64,000 bases of DNA from Okapia johnstoni (lineage: Eukaryota > Chordata > Mammalia > Artiodactyla > Giraffidae): the NCBI GenBank assembly GCA_024291935.2, contig CM044311.1, positions 27,904,001-27,968,000 of the forward strand, written 5' to 3'. The notes under the pieces are model-generated. The model ran no database searches. It was given only the letters and a program-made list of their open reading frames with translations, and had not been told where the DNA came from. The position numbers and the translations under genes are program-made. The stretch's first letter is position 1. The number at the start of each line of letters is the position of its first letter. This document shows positions 55,050 to 64,000 of the stretch, one piece after another.

Positions 55050-55520
55050 TCAAACACCTGGCACAGTTCCTGGCAGAGTGGAGGTACTTATTCATTCATT
55101 CATTTAATAAATATTTACTGAACATTTTCTATGCCTCTAGATCTGTGTAAAGTTAGTGAAATACAGTATTGTATAAAATTATTTCCCATGGACAGAGGAG
55201 CCTGGCAGGCTACAGTTCATGGGGTCACGAAGAGTTGGACAAGACTTGGCAACAACAACAGCAACAATAAATAAAAGCATTTATGCTTTATTCCTTCACG
55301 GAGCTTATCATCTAGTGGAAGAAACAGATGAATAAAATACTTACACCCCCAATAAATTTATGTAAAATTGTAACTGTGTAAAATTATACCATGTTAAGTA
55401 TATAGATGGAGTGGCTTAAAGTGCTATTAAAGTATGAAATAGAGACTTTTAACCTAGTCAGAGGATGTCAGAAAGACTTATTCAAGGAAGCAGGCAAAAT
55501 TCGTCCTTAACTCTGGCTAC
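55050..55520 (-). mobile_element. L2 3' end(s), antisense, interrupted
   Basis: 55090-55150 is the reversed L2 terminus (ttcattcattcatttaataa, then 'gaacattttctatgcctcta'). It resumes after the short BovB/SINE piece with 'cacggagcttatcatctagt' and 'acagatgaataaaatac'. The preceding 55055-55088 'cctggcacagttcctggcag' resembles the same L2 end in sense orientation. Confidence 0.6.
55184..55270 (+). mobile_element. Bov-tA/BovB 3' tip, sense
   Basis: The last ~85 bases (cccatggacagaggagcctg to 'gacttggcaacaacaacag') with an (AAC)n-type tail. The 'gacagaggagcctggcaggc' wording fits a Bov-tA tail rather than BovB. Inserted in the L2. Confidence 0.82.
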
Positions 55521-55766
55521 GTTCTAATGAAACTGATGCAGATCAAAGGAAAAGCTTAAATATACAAAAAAGGAGAAAATAATTTAATTAAGATAAAAGG
55601 TAAAAAGATAGGTGATTGAATATTTTAAAGTTTGAGGTGCAGGTAGGATATTCATACTAAAGAATTGGCTAGGTAGGTCTGTTGCAGAAAAGTTTTCACC
55701 ATAGAATCCTTAGTAGATGAGTTAGAGCTAAAGATTTTGGAATTAAAACCTCAAAAACAAAGTATG

Positions 55767-56272
55767 GTACAGTAGGTTGAATAATGCCCCTTCCCACCCC
55801 CAGTATGTCTGCTTCTTAATTCCTGGAACCTAGGACTATTAGTTTATAGGCAAAAAGGACTTTGTAGATGTGATTGAAGTAAGAACATTTAAGATTAAGA
55901 TCCTTCTGGGTTATGTGGGCAGATCTAATGTTCTCTTCACTGTAATGAAATGCTCATTTTAAGGGAGACTCAGAAGGGGCCGAAGTCAGAGGAGGAGGCA
56001 GTGTGATGAGAGACACAGAGACTGAAGTGCTACTCTTTGTATCTAGAGTGAGGGGCCACAAGAAACACAGGTGGCCCGTAGAAACTGGAAAAGGAGAGGA
56101 AACTGATTCTCCTTTTGGAAAACCCAGAAGAAACCAGCCCTACTGACCTCTTGACTTCAGCCCAATGAAGCTCATTTTGGACTTTGAACCCCCTCAGAGT
56201 TGTAAAAGGATAAATTTACCTTGTTTTAAATCTGTAGTCCTTTGTGACAGAGAAAAAAGGAAACTAAAACAT
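55767..56272 (+). mobile_element. MaLR/MLT-type LTR relic, sense
   Basis: Blocks 'ttcctggaacctaggactat', 'ggactttgtagatgtgattg', 'ccttctgggttatgtgggca', 'gagaggaaactgattctcct' and 'cttcagcccaatgaagctca'. Same class as the copies at 25440 and 26495, with similar divergence. Confidence 0.65.
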
Positions 56273-56377
56273 ATGGAGAGGATAAAAGAGGGCAGATATA
56301 AAACTCCAGGGAAGACTCACCTCTAGAAATAATAGAAACAATAGGAGGGTGTTCTAATGCCGAAGATAATATTTTCG

Positions 56378-56572
56378 TTGTTTTAGTTGCTTTGTCTTGA
56401 CTCTTTTGTGATCCCACAGACTGTGGCCCACCAGGCTCCTCTATCCATGGGATTTTCCAGGCAAGGGTACTGGAGTGGGTTGCCATTTTTTCTGCAGGGG
56501 ATCCTCTCCAACCAGGGATCAAACCCAGATTTCCTGCATGGCAGATTCTTTACCGCTGAGCCACTAGGGAGC
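56378..56572 (-). mobile_element. Bov-tA SINE, antisense
   Basis: Full-length, slightly diverged, head ending 'gccactagggagc'. Confidence 0.9.
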
Positions 56573-58134
56573 TAATGAGAATCGTAGTTCATGGAACATT
56601 CACTGGATTGGGAAGGGGGTTGGATAAAGAGGAGATGATAGATTAGAGAAAATGCAGAGGCTGAATGATGAGCAGCCCTCTGGAGAGGCAAGACCAATAT
56701 TGAGGGTAGGGGATCATGACCTCTGTGTGGATGTGGTTGTTATGATCTGAGATACTATATTAAGACATTAGAATCCAGAGGTGGGCAGTGATTCTCCTAC
56801 TGAATTTGTGTCCTTACTGAGTTGTTTTACAGAGAACAGCAATAGTGAGGAATTTTCTTCTGGTTTTAAGCAATATAGCCTTATTTTCCTTTAAGATGGA
56901 ATCTTTCATCTTGCTTTTATGCGAGTGGTTGGGCTCACATTTTTACTTTCCTTTAAAAATTAAAGTGGCTGACACGACACTGCATTTTTTTGGATACATG
57001 TGTTCGCACCTCCAAGCTAGAGTCTACAGGGTGAGTATTCTATGTTCTAGCCAATTTTCTGTAGCCAGAGAGCCGGGAGGAATGAAAATTTCATTCATGC
57101 CAGACAGCTCAGATAAAGTGGTATGCCATCCTTCTTAGAACTCAGGACTGTGCTCTCTCCTCTGCCTTCTGACCTCTGCCCTTTGCCCTAGTCGAGGGTC
57201 ACTCTACCCAGTGGGACACGCTGTCAAGTAGAATTTCCCTGTGAAACCCTGGAGCCTTTATTTCTATCAGAGGTACTTTGTTGTTCATTTTTCCAGACTT
57301 CACCCACTTTTCCCCTGGAGACTTTCCGCTAGTGTTGAAGCAGAAGAAAAAGACAACAATTGAATTTTCTTTATACCATTCATACCATATTCGGGAACAT
57401 TGACAAGCTCTTTCTGAGACTGATGGCATTGTTGAGAGCATGTTTCTGTTCACTTCTTCCTTCCTCTCCAGAAACATTTGTTTCTTTCTTTGGATTAGTT
57501 TATTCAAATGCATTATGTTTTCCATTGTTCTTGTTCAGTGACTGTTGATGAACATTTCTGATTGGCTTTTATTAACCTTTTTTTTCCCTTCTCATTTTGC
57601 TAGATTTTATGGAAGGGAAATTACATGATTCAATTGCAATCCACCACCTTAACTTGTATGCTTGTAAACAATATTTCACTGCTTACTTTTATTCATTATT
57701 TAGAAAGGAAGTCAATCTACCAAAATTATACTTCAGATGTAGGATTAATTACCTTTATGAAGCTAAATTTATTACAGATATAGCTAAAACTAACTTGTGT
57801 TTTTAATTTGCTTAAAGTGCCTCGATTATATAGTGATGAGAGCAATAAACATCAAATATAAATAAGTACTTGCATCTGACAAGTAATTTATAAATATTTT
57901 ACATGTACTGTGACCATATTTATTTATGTACAGATAATACATAGTCAGATTATCTCTACAAATAAAAATGCTGACCATACAAAGTTGTAATTCATAGGTA
58001 TTACATGTCTCTTCTCCCTTGGTTTATACTCCTCTGCATCCTTTCCCGTAATTATTTCCTTAACTCATGGCTGTCAGTTCTACTTTAAGACAAAAGCCAG
58101 GGAAATGCAGCTTTTGAGTTTGTGCCATAAAGAT

Positions 58135-58209
58135 TTTCTTTGCCTTGGAGAAAATAATATTTCAAATATTCTAAAAATATTTTCTCTGCCTTGGAGAAAA
58201 TAATATTTC
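58135..58209. repeat. Imperfect 29-bp direct repeat, 46-bp period
   Basis: TGCCTTGGAGAAAATAATAT occurs at 58141 and 58187 with matching 'ttttct' before and 'ttc' after; one base differs in the 5' part. Confidence 0.88.
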
Positions 58210-59352
58210 TAATAATATTGCATATTATAGTTTTTATCATTCTGAAGTTCTAAGTTAGAAGCAATGGTCTGGTTCTTGCTAAACTTCCCATAAACATATG
58301 TAAAATGAAAAACTAAGCAGAGAGGTTACAATCACAATAATACATAAAAGATAAATGCCCAAGAGAGTCAATTCAGATGCCAACACTGTATGCAACTCAT
58401 ATTTAATTCAACTCAGGGTTGTCATCTAATCCTCTTTTTAGTTGATATATCCTTGAAATGTGTGGATGTTTCAGTAAAAATTCAGTGAGACTCAAAAGAG
58501 GATATCTGATAGGGTCATAATGAGGCAAAACTATATTGTGTTTGCATGTGCATGTGCACACACACATAAACAGACATAGAGGAAATTGAAATCAAGTCAC
58601 AGGTGACTGTGACCCTGGCTTGTTGCCTCATAAGTGACTGTCATCCTGGCCTGCTTTCTCTCTCTAGCACAAAACTATTTCTATGGATTCTAACATTCCA
58701 TCTGTTCTATAAAGGAATAACTAATACAAATGTCTTTCATTTCTTTTTGTTGATATAAGCAAAAGAACAGTGAGGAAACTTGATTTATTTCATTAAAATT
58801 ATTCTAAATCATACTAACCAACATTAAATTGACAGTGTGTGTAGGCCATAAAAAAGACCATAATTTTATTCTGTCCTCTGATTGTTGGTATCTGGAATTA
58901 TTAATAAAAAAGCTCAGGAATACCAATAACTTCTAGATTATATTTTGGCCTATGAGAAATTCCTAATGAAATATCAATGAAGACTCAAAAAGTAATTCTG
59001 CATGTCTATTACCATGAGATGAATTTTTACTGTCTAGTCAAGAGGTGTTGAAATCATTTGGATTAAGGTTACTTGTGGAATCCCAAAGCAAGCTTCTTCT
59101 TCCTTCATTCTCTTGGGAGAGAGAGGCATTTTATGCTTGAATACAATACAAATACTCTCTAAGCAATGCAATAATGAGATGTAATTTTTAAAGATTTGTA
59201 CCTTTTTGTATTCGAGTATTACTAACTCAGGTCAAAATACATTAGCTCCTGTGCCAAAGGCATTTGAGATCTGTAAGCATTGACCCATAGGAGGCATGTT
59301 TTTATGCAACTCTTCTATACCGAATGTGTGGCTGGAATACACTTTGATTATG

Positions 59353-59380
59353 CATCATAACCTATACATCATAACCTATG
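59353..59380. repeat. 14-bp tandem duplication
   Basis: CATCATAACCTATA followed by CATCATAACCTATG. Confidence 0.85.
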
Positions 59381-59476
59381 TCACCCAAAGCCAGTATTTC
59401 TGTGAACTGTCTGAAATCTTTCTCTATGCTCAAATTACTCAGGTACTGTTTTGCAAGATAGAGAGCTGTGGTAAAT

Positions 59477-59684
59477 TGTGGTTGTTTAGTTGCTAAGTTG
59501 TGTCCAATTCTTAACCCCATGGACTGTAGCCTGTCAAGCTGCTCTCTCCATGGGATTTCCTAGGCAAGAATACTGGAGTCAGTTGCCATTTCTTTCTCCA
59601 GGAAATCTTCCTGACCAAGGGATTGAACTCTCATCTCCTGCATTGGCAGACAGATTCTTTACCATTGAGTCACCAGGAAAGCCT
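59477..59684 (-). mobile_element. Bov-tA SINE, antisense, with target-site duplication
   Basis: Full-length. Flanks GCTGTGGTAAAT (59465-59476) and GCTGTAGTAAAT (59685-59696) differ at one base. Confidence 0.93.
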
Positions 59685-59857
59685 GCTGTAGTAAATACTG
59701 GGTGCATGTATTGTCACTAGAGAATTGACTTGAATTTTCAATATCCTCTGCCTTATAAGGACAAGTCAATGTTGAATGTCCATCAACACTCTACACTTTA
59801 GCTCACTACTATAAAGCTGTGGATATCTCATTATACTGTGACCCAACCTTTTTTCAG

Positions 59858-61128
59858 TAATTAAGTCATGTCAAATTGTTTGCTAGCCCATAGATTGCAG
59901 CATGCCAGGCTCCTCTGTCACTCAGTATCCTGGAATTTGTTCAAATTCAAGTCCACTGAGTCAATGATGCTATCTAACCATCTCAACCTCTGCCGCCCCC
60001 TGTTCTGCTTTCAATTTTTCCCCAACATCAGGATCTTTTCCAATGAGTCAGCTCCTCCCATCAGGTGGCCAAAGTATTGGATCTTCAGCTTTAGCAGAAG
60101 TCCTTCCAATGAATATTCAGGGTTGATTTCTTTTAGGATTGACTTATTTTATGTCCTTGCAGTCCAAGGGACACTCAAGAATCTTCTCCAGCACCATGGT
60201 TTGAAAGCATCAGTTCTTTGGTGCTCAGCGTTATTTATGGTCCAAGTGTCACATTCATACTTAACTACCAGAAAAGCCATAACTTTGACCGCATGGACCT
60301 TTGTTGGCAAAGTGAGTTTTCTGCTTTTTAATACACTATCTAGGTGTCATAGCTTTCTTTCCAAGGATCAAGTGTCTTTTATTTTTGTGGCTGCAGTCAC
60401 TGTCTGCAGTGATTTTGGAGCCCAAGGAAATAAAATTTGTCACTGCTTCCACTTTTTCCCCATCTATTTGCCATGAAATGATGGGACTGGATGCCATGAT
60501 CTTAGTGTTCTGAATGTTGAGTTTTAAGTCAACTTTTTCACTCTCCTCTTTCACCCTCCTCAAGAGACTTTAGTTCCTCTTCATTTTCTGCCATTAGAGT
60601 GGTATCATTTGCATATCTGAGGTTGTTGATATTTCTCCCGGCAATCTTGATTCCAGCTTTTGCTTCATCCAGCACAGCATTCCAAACATGCATACAGGTT
60701 TCTTAGGAGACAGATAAAGTAGTCTGGTATTGCCATCTCTTTAAGAATTTTCCATAGCTTGTTGTGATCCACAAAGTCAAAGGCTAAAGCTTAGTCTATG
60801 AAGGAGAAATAGATGAGTTTTTTGGGGGAAATCCCTTGCTTTTTCTATGATACAGTGGATGCTGGCAATATGATCTCTTGTTCCTCTGCCTTTTCTAAAT
60901 CAAAAACTTGTACATCTGGAAGTTCTCAGTTCATGTACTATTGAAGGTTAGCTTGAAGGATTTTGAGCATGTGAAATGAGTGAAATTGTAATGTAGTTTT
61001 AATATTCTTTGGCATTGCCTTTCTTTGGGAATGGAATGGGAACTGACCTTTTCCAGTCTTGAGGCCACTGCTGAGTTTTCCAAATTTGCTGGCATATTGA
61101 GTGCAGCACTTTCACAGCATCATATATT
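59858..61128 (-). mobile_element. BovB LINE, decayed, antisense
   Basis: Covers the same region as 39011-40420 but with many indels. A deletion of roughly 120 bases near 60685 removes the part encoding RT motif B and its neighbours. The 75-codon frame at 60336-60563 is the largest coding piece. One of the oldest BovB copies here. Confidence 0.9.
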
Positions 61129-61808
61129 CAAGGAACCACAAGTCTGATCAAGGTGTGTAACATTGACAGTAGCCCAGAAAAGTTACATATTTTGTAATTC
61201 CTCTGAACTTTGAGAACAATGGGTGAAAATATGCTTTTCCTAACTCCTAGATAATTGTGAAACCAAATGAAATGAGTTAAATCGTCATTTGGAAATACAA
61301 AATACAACCAAAAGAGCAAGCTTTACAGTAGCATTAGTTATGAAAGATTTCCCTAATCCAGCAGTCATTCTTTCACATTGTCTTTCTCATTATATGTAAA
61401 CTTGCAAAGCCTGGTGGCTTAACTCAGCAGATTGAATCTCTCAAAGCTAGACTTTCAAAAATAACAAATTTGAAAATTATGCATAAACAGTCACAGTTAT
61501 CACCATAGGCATAGTTCATTAATATTTCTTCTAAAGTGTAAGCAGCATAAAATATTTAATTATTGCCTATCTTCTCATGGAAACTTGCATTTACGTTTAT
61601 ATATACATATAAAACGTTGTCGCTGAAGTCAAAAATGATTAGCATCTATTGATGACAAACTAAGCAGGATACTTACATGGTTAATGATATTGACATATTC
61701 AAAGTAAAAACAAAACAAAGACAAATTAGTTCTTATTTTCTTTAAGGTCTATTGGCATAGTACAATGATACTATTTTAGCTTCTGCTTTTTTAACAAGGG
61801 TTTAATTG
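61129..61808. other. Unassigned AT-rich sequence
   Basis: About 680 bases, no recognised repeat or coding signal. Confidence 0.45.
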
Positions 61809-61948
61809 GCAACATCACCAACTCAACAGACACGAATTTGAGTAAACTTTGGGAGTTGGTGATGGACAAGGAGGCCTGGCGTGCTGCAATCCATGGGGTT
61901 GCAAAAAGTCACACATGACTGAGTGACTGAAATGAACTGAATTGAATT
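61809..61948 (+). mobile_element. BovB 3' tip, sense
   Basis: Last ~140 bases ('ggcaacatcaccaactcaac' to 'gaaatgaactgaattgaatt'), with the terminal repeat degraded. Confidence 0.87.
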
Positions 61949-62120
61949 GTCATCATTATCACATTTAAAGAAAAAACATTTTCTAAAGGGAGTCGGAGTA
62001 ACCTGAACAAATCAGCAGATTTGAAACAATGGAAAACTGTATACAAATTTTTGTGACGGCTGATGAATTTAGTTGGACTATTAACATACATGTTCTTCTT
62101 ACATGTACCCAGTCTTTCAT

Positions 62121-62204
62121 TGCTGTTGTTCAGTCGCTCAGTCATGTCCAACTCTGCAGCCCAATGGACTGCAGCATGCCAGGCTTCCCTATATAGTCTT
62201 TCAT
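62121..62204 (-). mobile_element. 84-bp BovB 3'-tip insertion, antisense
   Basis: Contains only the reversed 3' tip (gttcagtcgctcagtcatgt to 'gccaggcttccct'). Perfect 10-bp flanks AGTCTTTCAT (62111-62120, 62205-62214). Confidence 0.85.
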
Positions 62205-62217
62205 ATATACAGTCAAT

Positions 62218-62320
62218 CCCTGAACAACACAGGGATTAGGGGCACCAATCCCCCATCCCCCAACTCTCCACACAGCTGAAAATCTACCCAAAGCTTTTGA
62301 TTCCCTTAAAACTTAACTAC
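62218..62320 (+). mobile_element. Tigger/pogo-type DNA transposon end
   Basis: 'tacagtcaatccctgaacaa' and 'gggattaggggcaccaatc' through 'ttaaaacttaactac' match a Tigger-derived MITE terminus, whose consensus I recall continuing 'taatagcc'. It stops abruptly where the L1 begins. Confidence 0.6.
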
Positions 62321-62333
62321 AGAGGGTAGTCTT

Positions 62334-62343
62334 AAGATGGCAG
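62334..62343 (+). promoter_or_regulatory. Mutated YY1-like site at L1 5' end
   Basis: AAGATGGCAG corresponds to AAGATGGCGG in the other L1; the CpG has decayed to CA. This would be expected to weaken a YY1 site. Confidence 0.5.
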
Positions 62344-62478
62344 AGGAATAGGACGGGGAGACCACTTTCTCCCCCACGAATTCATCGAAAGTTCATTTGA
62401 ACGCTGAGCAAATACCACAAAACAACTTTTGAATGCTGGCAGAGGACACCAGGTACCAGAAAGGCAGCCCATTGTCTT

Positions 62479-62847
62479 CTAAAGGAGGTAGGACAAAATA
62501 TAAAAGATAAAAAAAGAGACCAAAGAGTTAGGGATGGAAACCTGTCCCAGGGAGGGAGTTGTAAAAGAGGAGAAGTTTCCAAACACAGGAAACCCTCTCA
62601 CCACAGGCAGGTCTGTAGGGAGTTTTGGAATCTCAGAGGGCAACATAACTGGGAGGAAAAAAATAAATAAATAAAACCCACAGATTACGTGCCTAACTGC
62701 AACTCCCAGTGGAGAAGTAGCCCAGACACTTGTGTCCGCCACCAGCAAGTGGGGGCTGAACAGGGAGGCACAGGCTGCATTGCTTAGGGTAAGGACCGGG
62801 CCCAGAGGCCCTGAGGGCAATTTGAGGGAGCTAATGTGAGATAGCAA
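62479..62847 (-). other. Antisense open frame in L1 5' UTR
   Basis: 122 codons opposite the L1 sense strand. Segments MLPSEIPKLPTDLPVVRGFP, FGNFSSFTTPSLGQVSI and FYILSYLL have counterparts (MVPSEIPNLPTDTPVRGFP, GNFSFFTTPCPGRVSI, FYILPCLL) at 14188-14360 in the other L1, where a one-base difference shifts the frame. Whether it is translated is unknown. Confidence 0.3.
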
Positions 62848-64000
62848 CCCAAACTGTGGGATAGCCAGAGAGAGGAAAAAAAAGAGAGAGGAGAGAGAGA
62901 GAGAGCTTTCCCACGAAAAGTTCTAACCTAAAGGCACTGCCAGCCAGCTCACAGAACAAAGGACAGAACAAATACCAGAGGAGAGCTAGCTGGCAGCAGA
63001 CTGGCCCATTCCCTGCCAGAGGCAGGGAGGCAGGCGGGCAACAGAGACGGAAGGCAAGGGGCAATCTCGGCCCCAGAGACAGCATCCTCTACCAAACTGC
63101 GAGCAGACTCCTAGTTGCTAACCAAGTCTTTCTGGGATCCTGGAAGGTTGACATCTGCCAGGAGGGTCACAGCCAGAGATCAGCTCCCCAGGGGAGATGT
63201 ACGGCACACCTGAGACGGCGCACCTGCTGCACACACAGGAAATCAAGTGGCTGGGACAGAAGAGGTGGTAAGATGCACTGCACCTGGGGAGATTGTGCTC
63301 ACCAAGCACCTGGTCACCTGAGCTTCTCGGACCTGGGAAGGGCACAAAACGCAGGCTCAACCGAATCTGTGCTTTTGTGGAGTACCTGAGAACCTGAACC
63401 TGAGCGGCTTAGACTTGGGAAGTGCACACAACCCAGGGCCCACTTTGGACAGTTCCCCTGCAGAGCAACCTGGAGCCTGAGCAGTGCAGACTGGGAAAGC
63501 ACACATGCCATGAGTGGGGGCAAACCCAGTGTGGCCCAGACTCTGTGAGGACTCCCCACACATGCCAGTGATATTTGTTTACAGTGTTTCTCCCTCCCTG
63601 CAGCACAATTGAAAAAGTAAGCCTAAATAAATAACCACCTTCACCCTCTTGTGTCAGGGTGGAAGTTAGATACTGAAGAGACTTGCAAAGAGAGGAAGCC
63701 AAAATAAACCAAGAAGAGGGAACCACTTTCAAAGTGACAGGTGCAACAGATTAAAACCCTGTAGTTAGCATTGGCTACATTGGAAGGGACCTATAGACCT
63801 TGAGAAGAGGTACAAGCTGGAACAAGGAACTATCTAAAACTGAACTGACCCCACACTGCCCTCAACAGCTCCAGAGAAATTCCTAGATATTACTATTATC
63901 AATTTTTAATTTTTAAAAAATTTTAAGTTCTTTATTACTCCTTTAATTTTCATTTTTAACACCTACTATTACCTTGCCAAAAAAATAAAAACCCTATATT

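Larger units (their letters stand above)
56573..59464. other. 2.9-kb mostly unique non-coding sequence
   Basis: No ruminant SINE or LINE recognised. Includes two small direct repeats (58135 and 59353). The frame at 57199-57525 (minus, 108 codons) has no recognisable domain. Confidence 0.45.
62321..64000 (+). mobile_element. Artiodactyl L1, 5' end and 5' UTR, sense, runs off window
   Basis: Starts at 'agagggtagtcttaagatgg', the same L1 5' terminus seen reversed at 14514. 62345-62700 and 63850-64000 are clear counterparts of the 5' UTR at 12511-14514. Because the 5' end is complete, this copy escaped 5' truncation and may extend several kilobases beyond 64000. No ORF1 has been reached, so coding integrity is unknown. 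The 5' UTR lacks SINE insertions. Confidence 0.92.

Noticed and set aside
57199..57525. 108-codon minus-strand frame as a small gene
   Set aside because: No recognisable domain, no start context or splice support, and composition like its surroundings.
59985..60005. CTCF-like GCCCCCT block on the minus strand
   Set aside because: Aligned to the CTCF core it has three mismatches at informative positions and sits in decayed BovB.
59868..60476. 202-codon plus-strand open frame
   Set aside because: Antisense shadow of the decayed minus-strand BovB; its residues parallel the other BovB antisense frames.

Overview
The window is nuclear DNA from a ruminant, most likely a bovid (cattle, buffalo, sheep or goat). 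The evidence is the dense set of ruminant-restricted repeats: about seventeen BovB (RTE LINE) pieces, over twenty Bov-tA SINEs, two dimeric Bov-A2 SINEs, four CHR-type tRNA SINEs and three artiodactyl L1 copies. These lie over older shared mammalian repeats (L2, MIR, L1M, LTR/MaLR-type relics, hAT and Tigger fragments). The sequence is AT-rich, has no CpG island, and its microsatellites are CA/TG and TA types. The species cannot be fixed from the sequence alone.

I find no host protein-coding gene, tRNA gene, rRNA gene or CRISPR array. Every open frame with recognisable protein similarity belongs to a retrotransposon (BovB reverse transcriptase and C-terminal region, L1 ORF1 and ORF2), and all are truncated or broken. 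The rest look like chance frames or repeat shadows. This reads as a stretch of gene desert or a very large intron; a small unrecognised exon cannot be excluded.

Layout. 0-10 kb: purine-rich edge, a GC-rich hairpin (2.3 kb), an LTR-like relic, BovB pieces on both strands, a compound CA/TA microsatellite and an L1M 3' end. 10.2-14.5 kb: a minus-strand artiodactyl L1 that keeps its 5' UTR and 3' end but has lost the ORF1 end and most of ORF2. It sits inside an L2 element and carries its own Bov-tA. 15-19 kb: LTR relic, SINEs and a mostly unique block with an excellent CTCF core motif (18,198). 19-29 kb: SINE/BovB mix and two MaLR-like LTRs. 29-36 kb: an L2 with an internal minisatellite, then mostly unique sequence. 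36-38 kb: nested insertions into L1M/L2, including a young L1 3' end with a perfect 16-bp target-site duplication. 39-46 kb: the two longest BovB copies, in opposite orientation, with reverse transcriptase motifs still legible. 46-50.8 kb: unassigned sequence, a G-quadruplex motif and a CHR SINE. 50.8-55.05 kb: a repeat-poor island, the best place to look for a conserved enhancer. 55-62 kb: L2, LTR relic, SINEs and a decayed BovB. 62.3-64 kb: the 5' end of another L1, plus strand, running out of the window.

No undescribed system is evident. The most worthwhile leads are the CTCF-like site, the repeat-poor island, a possible U2 snRNA/SINE chimera, an antisense reading frame shared by the two L1 5' UTRs, and a series of extremely short BovB insertions that still have target-site duplications.
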